Shown one piece after another: positions 1 to 7,576 of a DNA stretch of 64,000 nucleotides. Each line of letters starts with the position of its first letter. The stretch's first letter is position 1. The stretch spans positions 434,001-498,000 of the forward strand of contig NZ_JAJCVJ010000001.1 of NCBI RefSeq assembly GCF_020567425.1, given 5' to 3'. Below the pieces are notes generated by a model. The model did no database searches, was not told the origin of the DNA, and was given only the letters and a program-made list of their open reading frames with translations. The translations under genes and the position numbers were made by a program. This DNA is from Salinirubrum litoreum (lineage in GTDB: Archaea > Halobacteriota > Halobacteria > Halobacteriales > Haloferacaceae).

Positions 1-386
1 TCGGAGACACCGCGAAGAAACTCCAGAAGGTCGCCGACATGGCGGAGGACGTGTACCGCAAGCTGAACGAACTCCGCGAGCAGGTCGTCGAGACGAAGGA
101 GACGGTCGAGGAGACGAAAGCCCGCGTCGACAGTCTCGAAGCGGACACCGCCGAACAGCGCGCCATCCTCGAGGCCCTCGCCGAACAGCAGGGTATCGAC
201 ATCGACGACGTCATCGCCGAGGCACACATCTCGGAGGCCGAGGCCGCCGAGGCGGACGCCGAGGGTGGTGACTCCGACGACGCTGGCGGAGCGACCGACG
301 GCACCGCCGACACCGGCGGGACCGACAGCACCGACAGCGATACGACCGACGACACCCAGCACGCGTCGGCCGACCCCTCGAACTGA
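1..386 (+). CDS. DUF5798-like small acidic protein (5' truncated by window)
   Basis: The reading frame is open from the first bases of the window, so the start lies just upstream. The residues visible before the first internal ATG (base 39) fit the usual short N-terminus of this haloarchaeal family. A predicted coiled coil (KLNELREQVVETKETVEETK and onward) is followed by a disordered Asp/Ala/Gly/Thr tail. I recognise the N-terminal pattern as DUF5798, a haloarchaea-restricted family of unknown function. The family call rests on memory; the coiled coil and acidic tail are visible directly. Confidence 0.7.
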   Translation, partial: GDTAKKLQKVADMAEDVYRKLNELREQVVETKETVEETKARVDSLEADTAEQRAILEALAEQQGIDIDDVIAEAHISEAEAAEADAEGGDSDDAGGATDGTADTGGTDSTDSDTTDDTQHASADPSN

Positions 387-467
387 CCGCCGTTCTGCGA
401 CCCCTGTGCGTTCTCGGGGCCACCGAGGACAGTAACACTAACAACCGGTGGCAACATTTGCGACCGC

Positions 468-1448
468 ATGACCACGCATCGGGAGCCACTCGACTCGGTC
501 CTCGACACCATCGGGGAGACGCCCCTCGTCCGGGTCCACGCCTCGCCCGACGCCGTCCCCGTCTACGCGAAACTGGAGTCGTTCAACCCCGGCGCGAGCA
601 TCAAGGACCGCATCGGGAAGTACATGCTCAAAGCCATGCTGGACGACGGCACCCTCGAACCGGGCGGGACCGTCATCGAACCGACCGCCGGCAACACCGG
701 CATCGGCATCGCGGTCGCGGCCGGCCAACTCGATCTGAACGCGGTGTTCGTCGTCCCGGAACGGTTCAGCGTCGAGAAACAGCAGTTGATGCGCGCGCTC
801 GGTGCGGAGGTGATCAACACCCCCAGCGAGGACGGGATGGGTCGGGCCATCGAGCGGGCACACGAACTCGCCGGAGAACTGGACAACGCCGTGGTCCCCC
901 AGCAGTTCTCCAACCCGCTCAACGCCGAGGCGCACTACGAGACGACTGCCCCCGAAATCTACGACGCACTCGACGGCGAGGTCGGCGCTGTCGTCGCCGG
1001 GTGTGGCACCGGCGGGACGCTGATGGGGATGGCCGAGTACGCCCGCGAACAGCACCCCGACACCCACGTCGCCGCCGTAGAACCCGAGGGGTCGCTGTAC
1101 GCGACCTTCCTCGGGCGTGACGCGGAGGAGGCCGAGTACAAGACCGAGGGCATCGGCACCCACGACACCAGCACGAACGAACTGTTCGACCCCGACCTGG
1201 TCGACGACGTGATCCAGATTCCGGACCGGCGGACCCACGAGGAGATGCAGCGACTCGCACGCGAGGAGGGACACCTGGTGGCCTCCAGTGCGGCCGCGAA
1301 CTCGCTCGCCAGTCTGCAGATCGCTCGTGACATCCGGGACGGCGAGATCGACGCCCCGCACGACTCGGTGGTGACGGTCTTCGCCGACTCCAGTGAACGC
1401 TACCTCTCGAAGGGCGTCTACCGCTCGTTCGAGGAGTGGGAGAACTGA
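468..1448 (+). CDS. Cysteine synthase family PLP enzyme (CysK/CBS type)
   Basis: A 326-residue fold-type II PLP enzyme. PGASIKDR (41-48) carries the Schiff-base lysine K46. TAGNTG (73-78) is the substrate-carboxylate loop, and GTGGT (180-184) binds the PLP phosphate. The family makes cysteine from O-acetylserine and sulfide, or cystathionine from serine and homocysteine. Length fits CysK-type enzymes without a CBS regulatory domain. It has no operon partner: the next gene is on the other strand. The exact acceptor or donor (O-acetylserine, O-phosphoserine or homocysteine) cannot be read from the sequence, so no gene symbol is given. Confidence 0.93.
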   Translation: MTTHREPLDSVLDTIGETPLVRVHASPDAVPVYAKLESFNPGASIKDRIGKYMLKAMLDDGTLEPGGTVIEPTAGNTGIGIAVAAGQLDLNAVFVVPERFSVEKQQLMRALGAEVINTPSEDGMGRAIERAHELAGELDNAVVPQQFSNPLNAEAHYETTAPEIYDALDGEVGAVVAGCGTGGTLMGMAEYAREQHPDTHVAAVEPEGSLYATFLGRDAEEAEYKTEGIGTHDTSTNELFDPDLVDDVIQIPDRRTHEEMQRLAREEGHLVASSAAANSLASLQIARDIRDGEIDAPHDSVVTVFADSSERYLSKGVYRSFEEWEN

Positions 1449-1507
1449 GACAGGTCGATCGCGGCGAGCACCGACAGACGAGTGGTTCGGTGCGTCTCGG
1501 TCACGGC

Positions 1508-1720
1508 TCAGTCACGTCGGCTCGTTTCCTCCAGTTGCCGTGCCTGCTCGCCGACCCGCCCGAGTTCCCGGCCCGCCTCCTCGTCACCGCTCCCGTGGGC
1601 ACGTCGCACGGATCGATCGAGCGGCGAGGGGACGAACTGTGAATCGTCGTCGTCGCTCTCGTCCGTCTCGGCGGTCCCGCCGAACAGGCCGTGAAGCCAC
1701 GCCCGAAGTCGGTCGAGCAC
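1508..1720 (-). CDS. Small hypothetical protein, 70 aa
   Basis: It starts with GTG only 6 bases after the stop of the CoA-binding protein gene, so the two are probably co-transcribed. The N-terminus is amphipathic and hydrophobic (LDRLRAWLHGLFGG), followed by an acidic, Ser/Asp-rich middle and a charged C-terminus predicted to be helical. No recognised domain. The composition and the tight spacing support a real haloarchaeal gene; function unknown. Confidence 0.6.
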   Translation of the reverse strand: MLDRLRAWLHGLFGGTAETDESDDDDSQFVPSPLDRSVRRAHGSGDEEAGRELGRVGEQARQLEETSRRD

Positions 1721-1726
1721 GGTCGG

Positions 1727-2149
1727 TCACCCGAGCAATCGGCCGTGTTCGACTTTCATGCACCTGTCCTGCACGACGCGAAGCCCGGCCTCCTCGGCGC
1801 GTGCTGCGGCCTCGTCGTGACTGATACCGAGTTGAAGCCAGATCGCCTGCACGTCGCCGCGCGACTGCTTCCGGTCGAGCACCTGGTCGACGATCCCCGG
1901 CACCTCGTCGCTCGGCCGGAAGACGTTCACGAGGCCGACGTCGGCGTCCACCCCGGCCAGCGAGTCGGCCGGTTCGACGCCGAAGATCTCGTCGGCGTAG
2001 GGGTTGACCGGGTGGACCTCGTAGCCATGCTCGCGGAGGTACGCCGGGATGTCGTGGGCCGCCTTCCCGGGCGTGGCCGAACACCCGACGACCGCGACAC
2101 GCTGGAGGTCGAGCAGTTCGCGGAGTCCGTCGTCGCTCGTGATGGGCAT
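1727..2149 (-). CDS. CoA-binding (YccU-type) Rossmann protein
   Basis: A 140-residue single-domain protein of the CoA_binding family. VAVVGCSATPGKAAHDI (about 18-34) is the dinucleotide/CoA-binding loop, and HPVNPYADEIFG and DVGLVNVFRPSDEV follow in the expected order. It resembles the N-terminal CoA-binding domain of succinyl-CoA ligase alpha subunits but has no ligase part. Stand-alone members have been linked to protein CoAlation or CoA sensing; the role here is unknown. It is first in a two-gene unit with the 70-residue protein. Confidence 0.85.
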   Translation of the reverse strand: MPITSDDGLRELLDLQRVAVVGCSATPGKAAHDIPAYLREHGYEVHPVNPYADEIFGVEPADSLAGVDADVGLVNVFRPSDEVPGIVDQVLDRKQSRGDVQAIWLQLGISHDEAAARAEEAGLRVVQDRCMKVEHGRLLG

Positions 2150-2222
2150 ACGCGGTCTGAGGGCGTCCTGTGAGAAAAGCCTTCAGTCGGCGTGTGCCGG
2201 TCGCGCAGTCCCACGCCGCCGC

Positions 2223-2834
2223 TCACTCGGAGGCCATCCGGAGCGTCGGCGGAGCGTCTTCGGCGGTCGTGATCACGCCGTCGAACAACTGCTTCAGCGT
2301 GTTCATCGTCTGCTCGTCGTGTGCGGTCGAGTCGATGGCGAACAGCCCCAGCGCGTCCACACTCTGGATGCGCCCGGTGAAGACGTGCAGGAACCGGAAG
2401 ACGGTCTGGAGGTTCGAGTACATCAACAGCGTCGACAGCGAGTGGACCATGATTCGGTTGCGTCCGATCCCCCGGTTGGCCGTGAACCCCTGCAGAACCT
2501 CGGAGAGTTTGATCCCGATGCCGGTCATGTCGACCGGCGAGGAGGCGTACTTCACCAACTCCGTCTCGGTCACGTCCCCGACACCTTGCTGGCGCGTCAC
2601 GCAGTCGACGACCGCGACCGGTTCGGTCTCGTAGTCGACGCGCTCGCCGTACTGCCCGAGGACGCGGTCGGCGCTGTCTTTCGTCGTCACGACGACGGCT
2701 CCCTCGCCGCGTTCGGTTCCCTGCGCGAGGAGGTCGAGTCCGAGCGCCCGCTTACCGGTCAGTGGCGGTCCGGAGACGAGCAGGTTCGTCCCTGGCTCGA
2801 CTGCCGCGTCGAGGACCGGCGAGAGCTCATACAT
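2223..2834 (-). CDS. RecA/KaiC-like (Rad55-family) protein with degraded nucleotide site
   Basis: A 203-residue RecA-fold protein of the haloarchaeal RAD55/KaiC-like group. The P-loop is GPPLTGKR (22-29): the Ser/Thr that should follow the Lys is Arg. The strand that normally ends in the Walker B Asp reads IMVHSLSTLL, with His131 where Asp is expected. The rest of the fold is intact, including the loop after the first strand and a C-terminal strand-rich end. It may bind nucleotide weakly or act as a scaffold. Homologues are often annotated as signal-transduction ATPases. It lies alone between a CoA-binding gene and a UbiA gene on the same strand. Confidence 0.75.
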   Translation of the reverse strand: MYELSPVLDAAVEPGTNLLVSGPPLTGKRALGLDLLAQGTERGEGAVVVTTKDSADRVLGQYGERVDYETEPVAVVDCVTRQQGVGDVTETELVKYASSPVDMTGIGIKLSEVLQGFTANRGIGRNRIMVHSLSTLLMYSNLQTVFRFLHVFTGRIQSVDALGLFAIDSTAHDEQTMNTLKQLFDGVITTAEDAPPTLRMASE

Positions 2835-3029
2835 GTGTCACCCTCGTCGCTCCTCCGCCGGACCGGGGGGTCGTGCTGTCGCGACGCTCGGTCCCACCGG
2901 GACTCATGAAGTCGTGCGAATATTTGCCGAACTGGTGATATTCTTTTTGATCGTCACTCCTGCCGGTCGCCAAGCCGGTCGATCGGCGGCCGGCGTTCAC
3001 GCCACCGCCGGTGGACCGCCCGGGCGGAC

Positions 3030-3896
3030 TCACGCGACACCTCCCAGCAGTGCGGCCGACCGCCCGACGACGAACGCCACGGCAGCGAGGTACATCCCGT
3101 GTTTCAGTCGACGCTGGCCGAGCCCCGGGTCGCGGAAGGCGGCGACCGACGCCCCCAGCATCACGAGGTCCGCCGGAATCACGACCAGCAGGTACGCCAC
3201 GCCGAACGCGCCCGCGAGGAACGGGTACGCGCTGGCGAGCACCGCGGCGGTCATGATGGCGACGCCGACCCACAGCGCCGGTCGCTCGCCGACCGCGATG
3301 GGGAGCGTTCGCAGTCCCTCCTCGCGGTCCCCGGCGACGTCCTCCACGTCTTTCACGATCTCGCGGGTGACGGTCGCCACGCCCGCCAAGAGGAACAGCA
3401 CGACAGCGCCGGAGATGTTACCCACTGCGGCCCCGCCGAACAGGAACGTACTCCCGGTGAGGTAGCCCACCACGAGATTCCCGACGCCCGGAAGCCCTTT
3501 GAACAGTTTCGTGTAGGCAACCAGCGCGAGGAGGTTCACGACCGCGATGAGCTGTGCCGGACGCGGGACGAGCAGAGTGCCGACGACCGCCAGTCCGAAC
3601 AGGACCGCGCTGAACGCGAGCGTCCCGCGCGGCGAGACTGCACCGCGTGGAATCGGTCGGTCGGGTCGGTTGATCCGGTCGATGTCGCGGTCGAAGTAGT
3701 CGTTGATCGCGTTGCCCGCCCCGGTCGCCGAGAGGGTGGCGACGACTGCGGCGACGACCGGGAGCCACTGCGTTCCGAGGTGGGTGAGACTGGGACTGGC
3801 GACGAACGCACCGGTGGCCGTGAGCACGCCTGCGGCCACGGCGTTGCCGGCCCGCGAGAGATCGACGAGCCCGCGTGCAGTCTCACCGAGTTGCAT
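3030..3896 (-). CDS. UbiA prenyltransferase, probable digeranylgeranylglyceryl phosphate synthase
   Basis: A membrane enzyme of 288 residues with about eight hydrophobic segments. It has both Asp-rich motifs of the UbiA superfamily: NDYFDRDIDRINRPDRP (65-81) and DVEDVAGDREEG (183-194). The geranylgeranylglycerol-phosphate geranylgeranyltransferase subgroup adds the second isoprenoid chain to archaeal membrane lipid precursors. I chose the ATG at 3896 because the conserved N-terminus (MQLGETARGLVDLSRAGN) begins there and a TATA-like ACTTATC lies about 26-32 bases upstream; an in-frame extension to 3989 is not domain-like. Other UbiA roles (menaquinone, haem) are less likely from the motifs. 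Confidence 0.88.
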   Translation of the reverse strand: MQLGETARGLVDLSRAGNAVAAGVLTATGAFVASPSLTHLGTQWLPVVAAVVATLSATGAGNAINDYFDRDIDRINRPDRPIPRGAVSPRGTLAFSAVLFGLAVVGTLLVPRPAQLIAVVNLLALVAYTKLFKGLPGVGNLVVGYLTGSTFLFGGAAVGNISGAVVLFLLAGVATVTREIVKDVEDVAGDREEGLRTLPIAVGERPALWVGVAIMTAAVLASAYPFLAGAFGVAYLLVVIPADLVMLGASVAAFRDPGLGQRRLKHGMYLAAVAFVVGRSAALLGGVA

Positions 3897-3993
3897 CGCC
3901 CGGTGGTGGACGCCCCGGCGCGATAAGTGACACGGAGTGCGGTCGGGGGTCGACTGGATGTGGGTGGTGTATCGGCCGGTGGAAATCACGCCG

Positions 3994-4000
3994 TTTATTA
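3994..4000 (+). promoter_or_regulatory. TATA box of tRNA-Arg
   Basis: TTTATTA lies 27-33 bases before the first tRNA base, the normal archaeal TBP-box distance. No other gene on this strand starts nearby. Confidence 0.7.
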
Positions 4001-4026
4001 GTCGGACCGTGGTACTGCTGTGTGAA

Positions 4027-4101
4027 GGGCGCTTAGCTCAGTCTGGACAGAGTGCTTGGCTTCGGACCAAGTTGTCGTGGGTTCAAATCCTGCAGCGCCC
4101 A
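4027..4101 (+). tRNA. tRNA-Arg (anticodon TCG)
   Basis: A full cloverleaf can be drawn. The acceptor arms GGGCGCT and AGCGCCC pair over seven bases, with discriminator A at 4101. The D arm is GCTCAG...; the anticodon stem CTTGG/CCAAG closes the loop CTTCGGA, giving anticodon TCG (reads CGA). The T arm carries the GTTCAAATC loop. No intron is present and CCA is not encoded. The region immediately downstream is A/T-richer and leads into a foreign-looking gene. Confidence 0.96.
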
Positions 4102-4180
4102 TGATTCTCTCGACTCTCCCGCGGTTGGCGCTACTCTACCTCCGGGAGTCTAGACCTCGCCGATTGTATTCGATGCCCAC

Positions 4181-4264
4181 CCGTTCAATAACCGGTTACC
4201 GTTCAGTAATCCTGACTCTCTCAGCCCATCAATAATAAGATAGCGCTATGCCTGTTGTTAACAA
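4181..4264 (+). promoter_or_regulatory. Promoter region with palindromes upstream of the beta-helix gene
   Basis: Two imperfect direct repeats, CCGTTCAATAA (4181-4191) and CCGTTCAGTAA (4199-4209), are 18 bases apart and flank the perfect palindrome TAACCGGTTA (4189-4198). An A/T-rich TATA candidate (AATAATAAGATA, about 4231-4242) follows. A second perfect palindrome, TTGTTAACAA, is at 4255-4264, where a transcription start is expected. The arrangement resembles operator sites for a dimeric regulator; this is inference. Confidence 0.4.
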
Positions 4265-4290
4265 ACATCTTGACTCTGGGGGAAGGAATC

Positions 4291-6009
4291 ATGATCGACG
4301 ATACCGGTGAGGACGCTCACGGACGGTGCCCGGACGAATCGCCAGCAAAGAACCAACTGCAAGAAGTTGCATCCTACCGCCGTGACCTGTTAAGAGGGCT
4401 CGTGTTTGTGGGGGGATGTACCGCCAGTGCCGGTGCGTTCGCACCAGAGGTGGCTGCTGCAACACTCTGTGTTGACCCGAGCGACCCCAGTTGCTACGAT
4501 ACGATTCAGACCGCGATAGACGACGCGGACGAGGGTGACACGATCGAAGTGATCAAGAGTGATGGACCGTACAACGAGGCCATCCTGATCACCAAATCAA
4601 TCACGCTTATCGGTGACCCAGGTGGTACTGAACCAGGGGTCGGTCCCGATGCACCAGTCCTGGATGGGAGCGGATTAACGGGCGTGAACGGAATTTCGTT
4701 CCTAGAGGGGGTATCCGATGCCTGGATCGAAGGGTTCGAGATACGGAACTATAGATTCGATTCTGAAAATGGAGGATTCGGACGCGGGATCAGTGGTGAA
4801 GACAACCGAGAACCTACCGCGAACGTCACGATTCGCAACAACTACGTACACGATACGGGGTGGTCGGGAATCGCCGTAGCACACTGGTCGGATTTACACA
4901 ACAACTGGGAGGTCACGAATAACGTCGTGGAGACTGCGACGAGACACGGAATACGGGTCTCGAACTGTCCCAACTCGACGATAGCGAACAACGTAGTAAG
5001 AGGTGGGCCAGCCCTCAAGTGCGGGATTTTGACCGAATCAAAACGGAACAGGGAGAGCACGACCTCACTCACTGTATCGGATATCTCTGTCAAAAACAAC
5101 ACTGTCCATGGAGAATTCAGTGTGTGCGGTATCGAAGCATCCGCCTGGAATTTAGCCCAAGGCGACCCCGTCAAGATCCGCGGTGTCACAATCGCCAAAA
5201 ACACTGTTCGAGGCGAACTGTCTGGAAGCGAGGGTAACTCAGACTCGGTTGAGGGGTTCGATCCAGCAGGGATTAAAATCATGACACTGGCTCCGGGCAG
5301 CACGGTGGAACGAGTCAATATACGGGACAACGAGATTTCCAACAGTGTTGTTGGTGTCAAGTTACGAGAATTCTTCGATGGGCAACCGGAGGTACTGGGG
5401 GGAACAATAGACGCAGTATCGGTTTCTGGAAATACCATCGAGAAATCAGGTCATGGTGCGTATCTGGAGGGAGATGCGATGGAAGTTTCTATCGAAGAGA
5501 ACACGATCTCGGACGGTCTACACACAGGCATTCGAATCATCGAGAGATCTGATGCAGATAGTATCAGTGTCAACTCGAACGACCTGGTGAACAACGAAAA
5601 CTGGGGAATCGAACACCGCGGCTCCGGTGTTCTCGACGGGACGAACAACTGGTGGGGTACAAAGACCGGACCGAGCGGTGGAGTACAAGATCCAGAGACC
5701 GGAGAGATCGCTAACGGCGATGGCGACAGAGTCGACACGGACATCCGATTCGACCCGTGGCTCGAAGAACCAGTGGCGGATGGAGGTCCGCCTCCAGTCG
5801 GTGGCTTCCAAAATCCACCGACAGACCCAGACGGAGACGGACTCTACGAAGATATCAACGGGGACGGCACGTTCGACATCGTGGACGTTCAGGCGCTGTT
5901 CGCGAATCTCGACGACTCTGCTGTAACCAACAATCCGGACGCTTTCGACTTTAACGGTGACGGACAGGTAGACGTCGTTGACGTTCAGCGGCTCTTCAAC
6001 GAGCTGTAA
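4291..6009 (+). CDS. Tat-exported parallel beta-helix protein with C-terminal dockerin-like module
   Basis: The protein has 572 residues from the ATG at 4291, which has a purine-rich GGGGGAAGGA just upstream; an in-frame TTG at 4255 is less likely. Residues 30-58 look like a Tat signal (twin Arg 30-31, hydrophobic stretch, Ala-rich cleavage area). The middle (about 65-480) is a right-handed beta-helix of the NosD/pectate-lyase type with many N-N-x-V and G-I-x-V coil repeats. A 61-residue C-terminal part has two calcium-loop repeats, DINGDGTFDIVDVQALF and DFNGDGQVDVVDVQRLF, the dockerin I pattern. It is probably a surface or secreted carbohydrate-active or adhesive protein. Codon use is visibly A/T-richer than its neighbours. 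Confidence 0.85.
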   Translation: MIDDTGEDAHGRCPDESPAKNQLQEVASYRRDLLRGLVFVGGCTASAGAFAPEVAAATLCVDPSDPSCYDTIQTAIDDADEGDTIEVIKSDGPYNEAILITKSITLIGDPGGTEPGVGPDAPVLDGSGLTGVNGISFLEGVSDAWIEGFEIRNYRFDSENGGFGRGISGEDNREPTANVTIRNNYVHDTGWSGIAVAHWSDLHNNWEVTNNVVETATRHGIRVSNCPNSTIANNVVRGGPALKCGILTESKRNRESTTSLTVSDISVKNNTVHGEFSVCGIEASAWNLAQGDPVKIRGVTIAKNTVRGELSGSEGNSDSVEGFDPAGIKIMTLAPGSTVERVNIRDNEISNSVVGVKLREFFDGQPEVLGGTIDAVSVSGNTIEKSGHGAYLEGDAMEVSIEENTISDGLHTGIRIIERSDADSISVNSNDLVNNENWGIEHRGSGVLDGTNNWWGTKTGPSGGVQDPETGEIANGDGDRVDTDIRFDPWLEEPVADGGPPPVGGFQNPPTDPDGDGLYEDINGDGTFDIVDVQALFANLDDSAVTNNPDAFDFNGDGQVDVVDVQRLFNEL

Positions 6010-6205
6010 ACCACTACCACTCGTCGTATCATCTTTTCGTGCGTGTTGTTTGAGAGATCCACCCGTCGGTCAAGGAGGAGCGATACTGCGCTCTGTTTTA
6101 CGAGCCGACGTATCTCGGAGGGATTCGACGGTTGACTCACAAGCGAGAGTCACAGACTCGGTCGGAAAGTCGGCCGGAGACGGAGCAAGACTCTCGACGT
6201 CCGCC

Positions 6206-6403
6206 TCACTGCAGAATATCGCCGATTCGCCGCGGTTCGCCGGACAGCGCCGGTTCCTTCTCGACGATCTTCAGCACCTCGTGATCCGTCACGTCGGGGT
6301 ACGACTTCTCGGTCGCGTCCTCGATCAACGACTTCTCCAACCGGAACTCGGTGCCCTGATACACCACGTCCACACCGTGCTCGTCGAAGGAAAGGGCCGT
6401 CAT
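6206..6403 (-). CDS. DUF5800-type small protein, 65 aa
   Basis: A compact acidic 65-residue protein matching the haloarchaeal DUF5800 pattern as I know it: ALSFDEHGVDVVYQGTEFRL at the start, YPDVTDHEVLKIVE in the middle and PRRIGDIL at the end. Function unknown. A TATA-like GTTAAATA at about 6426-6433 (reverse strand) lies about 23-30 bases before the ATG, so the mRNA is probably leaderless. The gene is monocistronic and closes the A/T-rich islet on its downstream side. Confidence 0.8.
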   Translation of the reverse strand: MTALSFDEHGVDVVYQGTEFRLEKSLIEDATEKSYPDVTDHEVLKIVEKEPALSGEPRRIGDILQ

Positions 6404-6536
6404 ACACCTCGCTAGCCAACCAGCGTATTTAACGGTGTCTCACCGGGACCGCACTCCTCTCCCCCGCCTCCCACCTCCCTCTCCCCGCGGCAGGACCCGA
6501 CTCACCACGCGGCGTCTGACGCGCGTCGTACGGTAG

Positions 6537-6542
6537 TTTAAG
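6537..6542 (+). promoter_or_regulatory. TATA box of the bactofilin-like gene
   Basis: TTTAAG ends 25 bases before the GTG at 6567. This supports a leaderless transcript and decides for the GTG start. Confidence 0.55.
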
Positions 6543-6566
6543 AGGATAGGGGCGAATCTCGTAGGC

Positions 6567-7424
6567 GTGTCACTGGCATCGGACCCACTGGATCGACTGG
6601 AGATTCCCGACGGTACCGTCGTCGAGGAACACGACCTCGTCACCGACGGGGACGTGCTGATCGGTGGACAGAGCACCGTGGAGTTCGGGGTCCGGGGCAG
6701 ATCAGTCATCGCGGGCGAACGCGTGACGTTCGGGGGCGGCATCGAAGCCGAGAGCGACTGCCGACTCGACATCTGGTGTGACGTGGACGGCAACGTCCTC
6801 GTCGGCGAGGACGCCTACCTCGGCGAACGCGTCCACATCGACGGCCAACTGATGGTCTCCGGCGACCTCGACATCGGCGACGACGTGGACATCGACGAGG
6901 GGTTCGAGGCGAACGGCTGGATCGTGATCCGGAACCCGATGCCGACCATCGTCTTCTACTTCGTCCTCCTCTCACAACTGCTCCGGGTCGGCGAACAGGA
7001 CGCCGCCGACGAACTCGCGTCGGCCATCACCGACGGCGGCGGGAGCGACGTGGCTCCGCTGGTCGTCCCGCGCGGCGCGTCCGTCTCGGACGACGCGTGG
7101 CGGGTCTCCACCCCGGCGACGGTCGGCGACGACTGCCGACTGCACGGCAACATCCGCGCCGAGGAGGTCGACGTGGGCGCGGACAACAACATCTTCGGGA
7201 GCATCCGCGCCCGTGGCGACATCACGGTCGGTGAGGGCACCCGCGTCCACGGCGACGTGACGACTCGCGGCGGGTCGGTCACCATCGCCGAGGGGGCGCG
7301 CATCCTCGGAGACGTGAACTGCGGCGACCTGACGGTCCACGAGGGGGCGACCGTCGACGGGACGATGCGCGCTCGCGGCGAGATGCGCCTGGTCCGGAGC
7401 GACACCAGCAGGGACGCCGAGTAG
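6567..7424 (+). CDS. Bactofilin-like polymer-forming protein
   Basis: A 285-residue protein, GTG start, made almost entirely of short beta-helical repeats (VxIGxxxxVxGxI...) as in bactofilins and left-handed hexapeptide proteins. Two repeat blocks (about 20-120 and 165-275) are separated by a hydrophobic segment, MPTIVFYFVLLSQLL (126-140), that could be a membrane anchor or an interdomain helix. Bactofilins polymerise without nucleotides into membrane-associated filaments that influence cell shape. No catalytic His typical of hexapeptide acyltransferases is evident, so a structural role is favoured. Confidence 0.75.
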   Translation: MSLASDPLDRLEIPDGTVVEEHDLVTDGDVLIGGQSTVEFGVRGRSVIAGERVTFGGGIEAESDCRLDIWCDVDGNVLVGEDAYLGERVHIDGQLMVSGDLDIGDDVDIDEGFEANGWIVIRNPMPTIVFYFVLLSQLLRVGEQDAADELASAITDGGGSDVAPLVVPRGASVSDDAWRVSTPATVGDDCRLHGNIRAEEVDVGADNNIFGSIRARGDITVGEGTRVHGDVTTRGGSVTIAEGARILGDVNCGDLTVHEGATVDGTMRARGEMRLVRSDTSRDAE

Positions 7425-7501
7425 TCGCACTGGGAGGCTTCAGCACGCAGTATCGCAGCCGGCGTCGGGCCGAGCATCCGGTCGTTCACGCAGCATGACA
7501 G

Positions 7502-7509
7502 CTTTTATC
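7502..7509 (+). promoter_or_regulatory. TATA-like element before 7538/7573
   Basis: CTTTTATC is 29-36 bases before the ATG at 7538 and 64-71 bases before the ATG at 7573. Its distance fits a transcript that begins near 7532-7538, that is, directly at the short upstream reading frame. Confidence 0.5.
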
Positions 7510-7537
7510 ACAGTAGCGTGGATGTATCTCGTAGCGT

Positions 7538-7576
7538 ATGGGCCGGGGTAGCATCTGCTGGGCGGTCGCGGGATGA
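7538..7576 (+). other. Candidate 12-codon upstream ORF overlapping the next start
   Basis: An ATG at 7538 opens a 12-residue frame (MGRGSICWAVAG) whose TGA at 7574-7576 overlaps the ATG at 7573 in an ATGA arrangement. With the TATA element at 7502-7509, this ATG would be at or near the 5' end of the mRNA. It could be a translated leader coupled to the downstream gene, or chance. Confidence 0.3.

Noticed and set aside
438-1361. Long open frame on the minus strand across the cysteine synthase gene
   Set aside because: Antisense shadow of a GC-rich coding gene; its composition is arginine/valine/glycine-biased with no domain.
4102-4300. Search for a duplicated tRNA-Arg 3' end (attachment site)
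   Set aside because: No second copy of the acceptor/T-arm sequence was seen on either side of the beta-helix gene.
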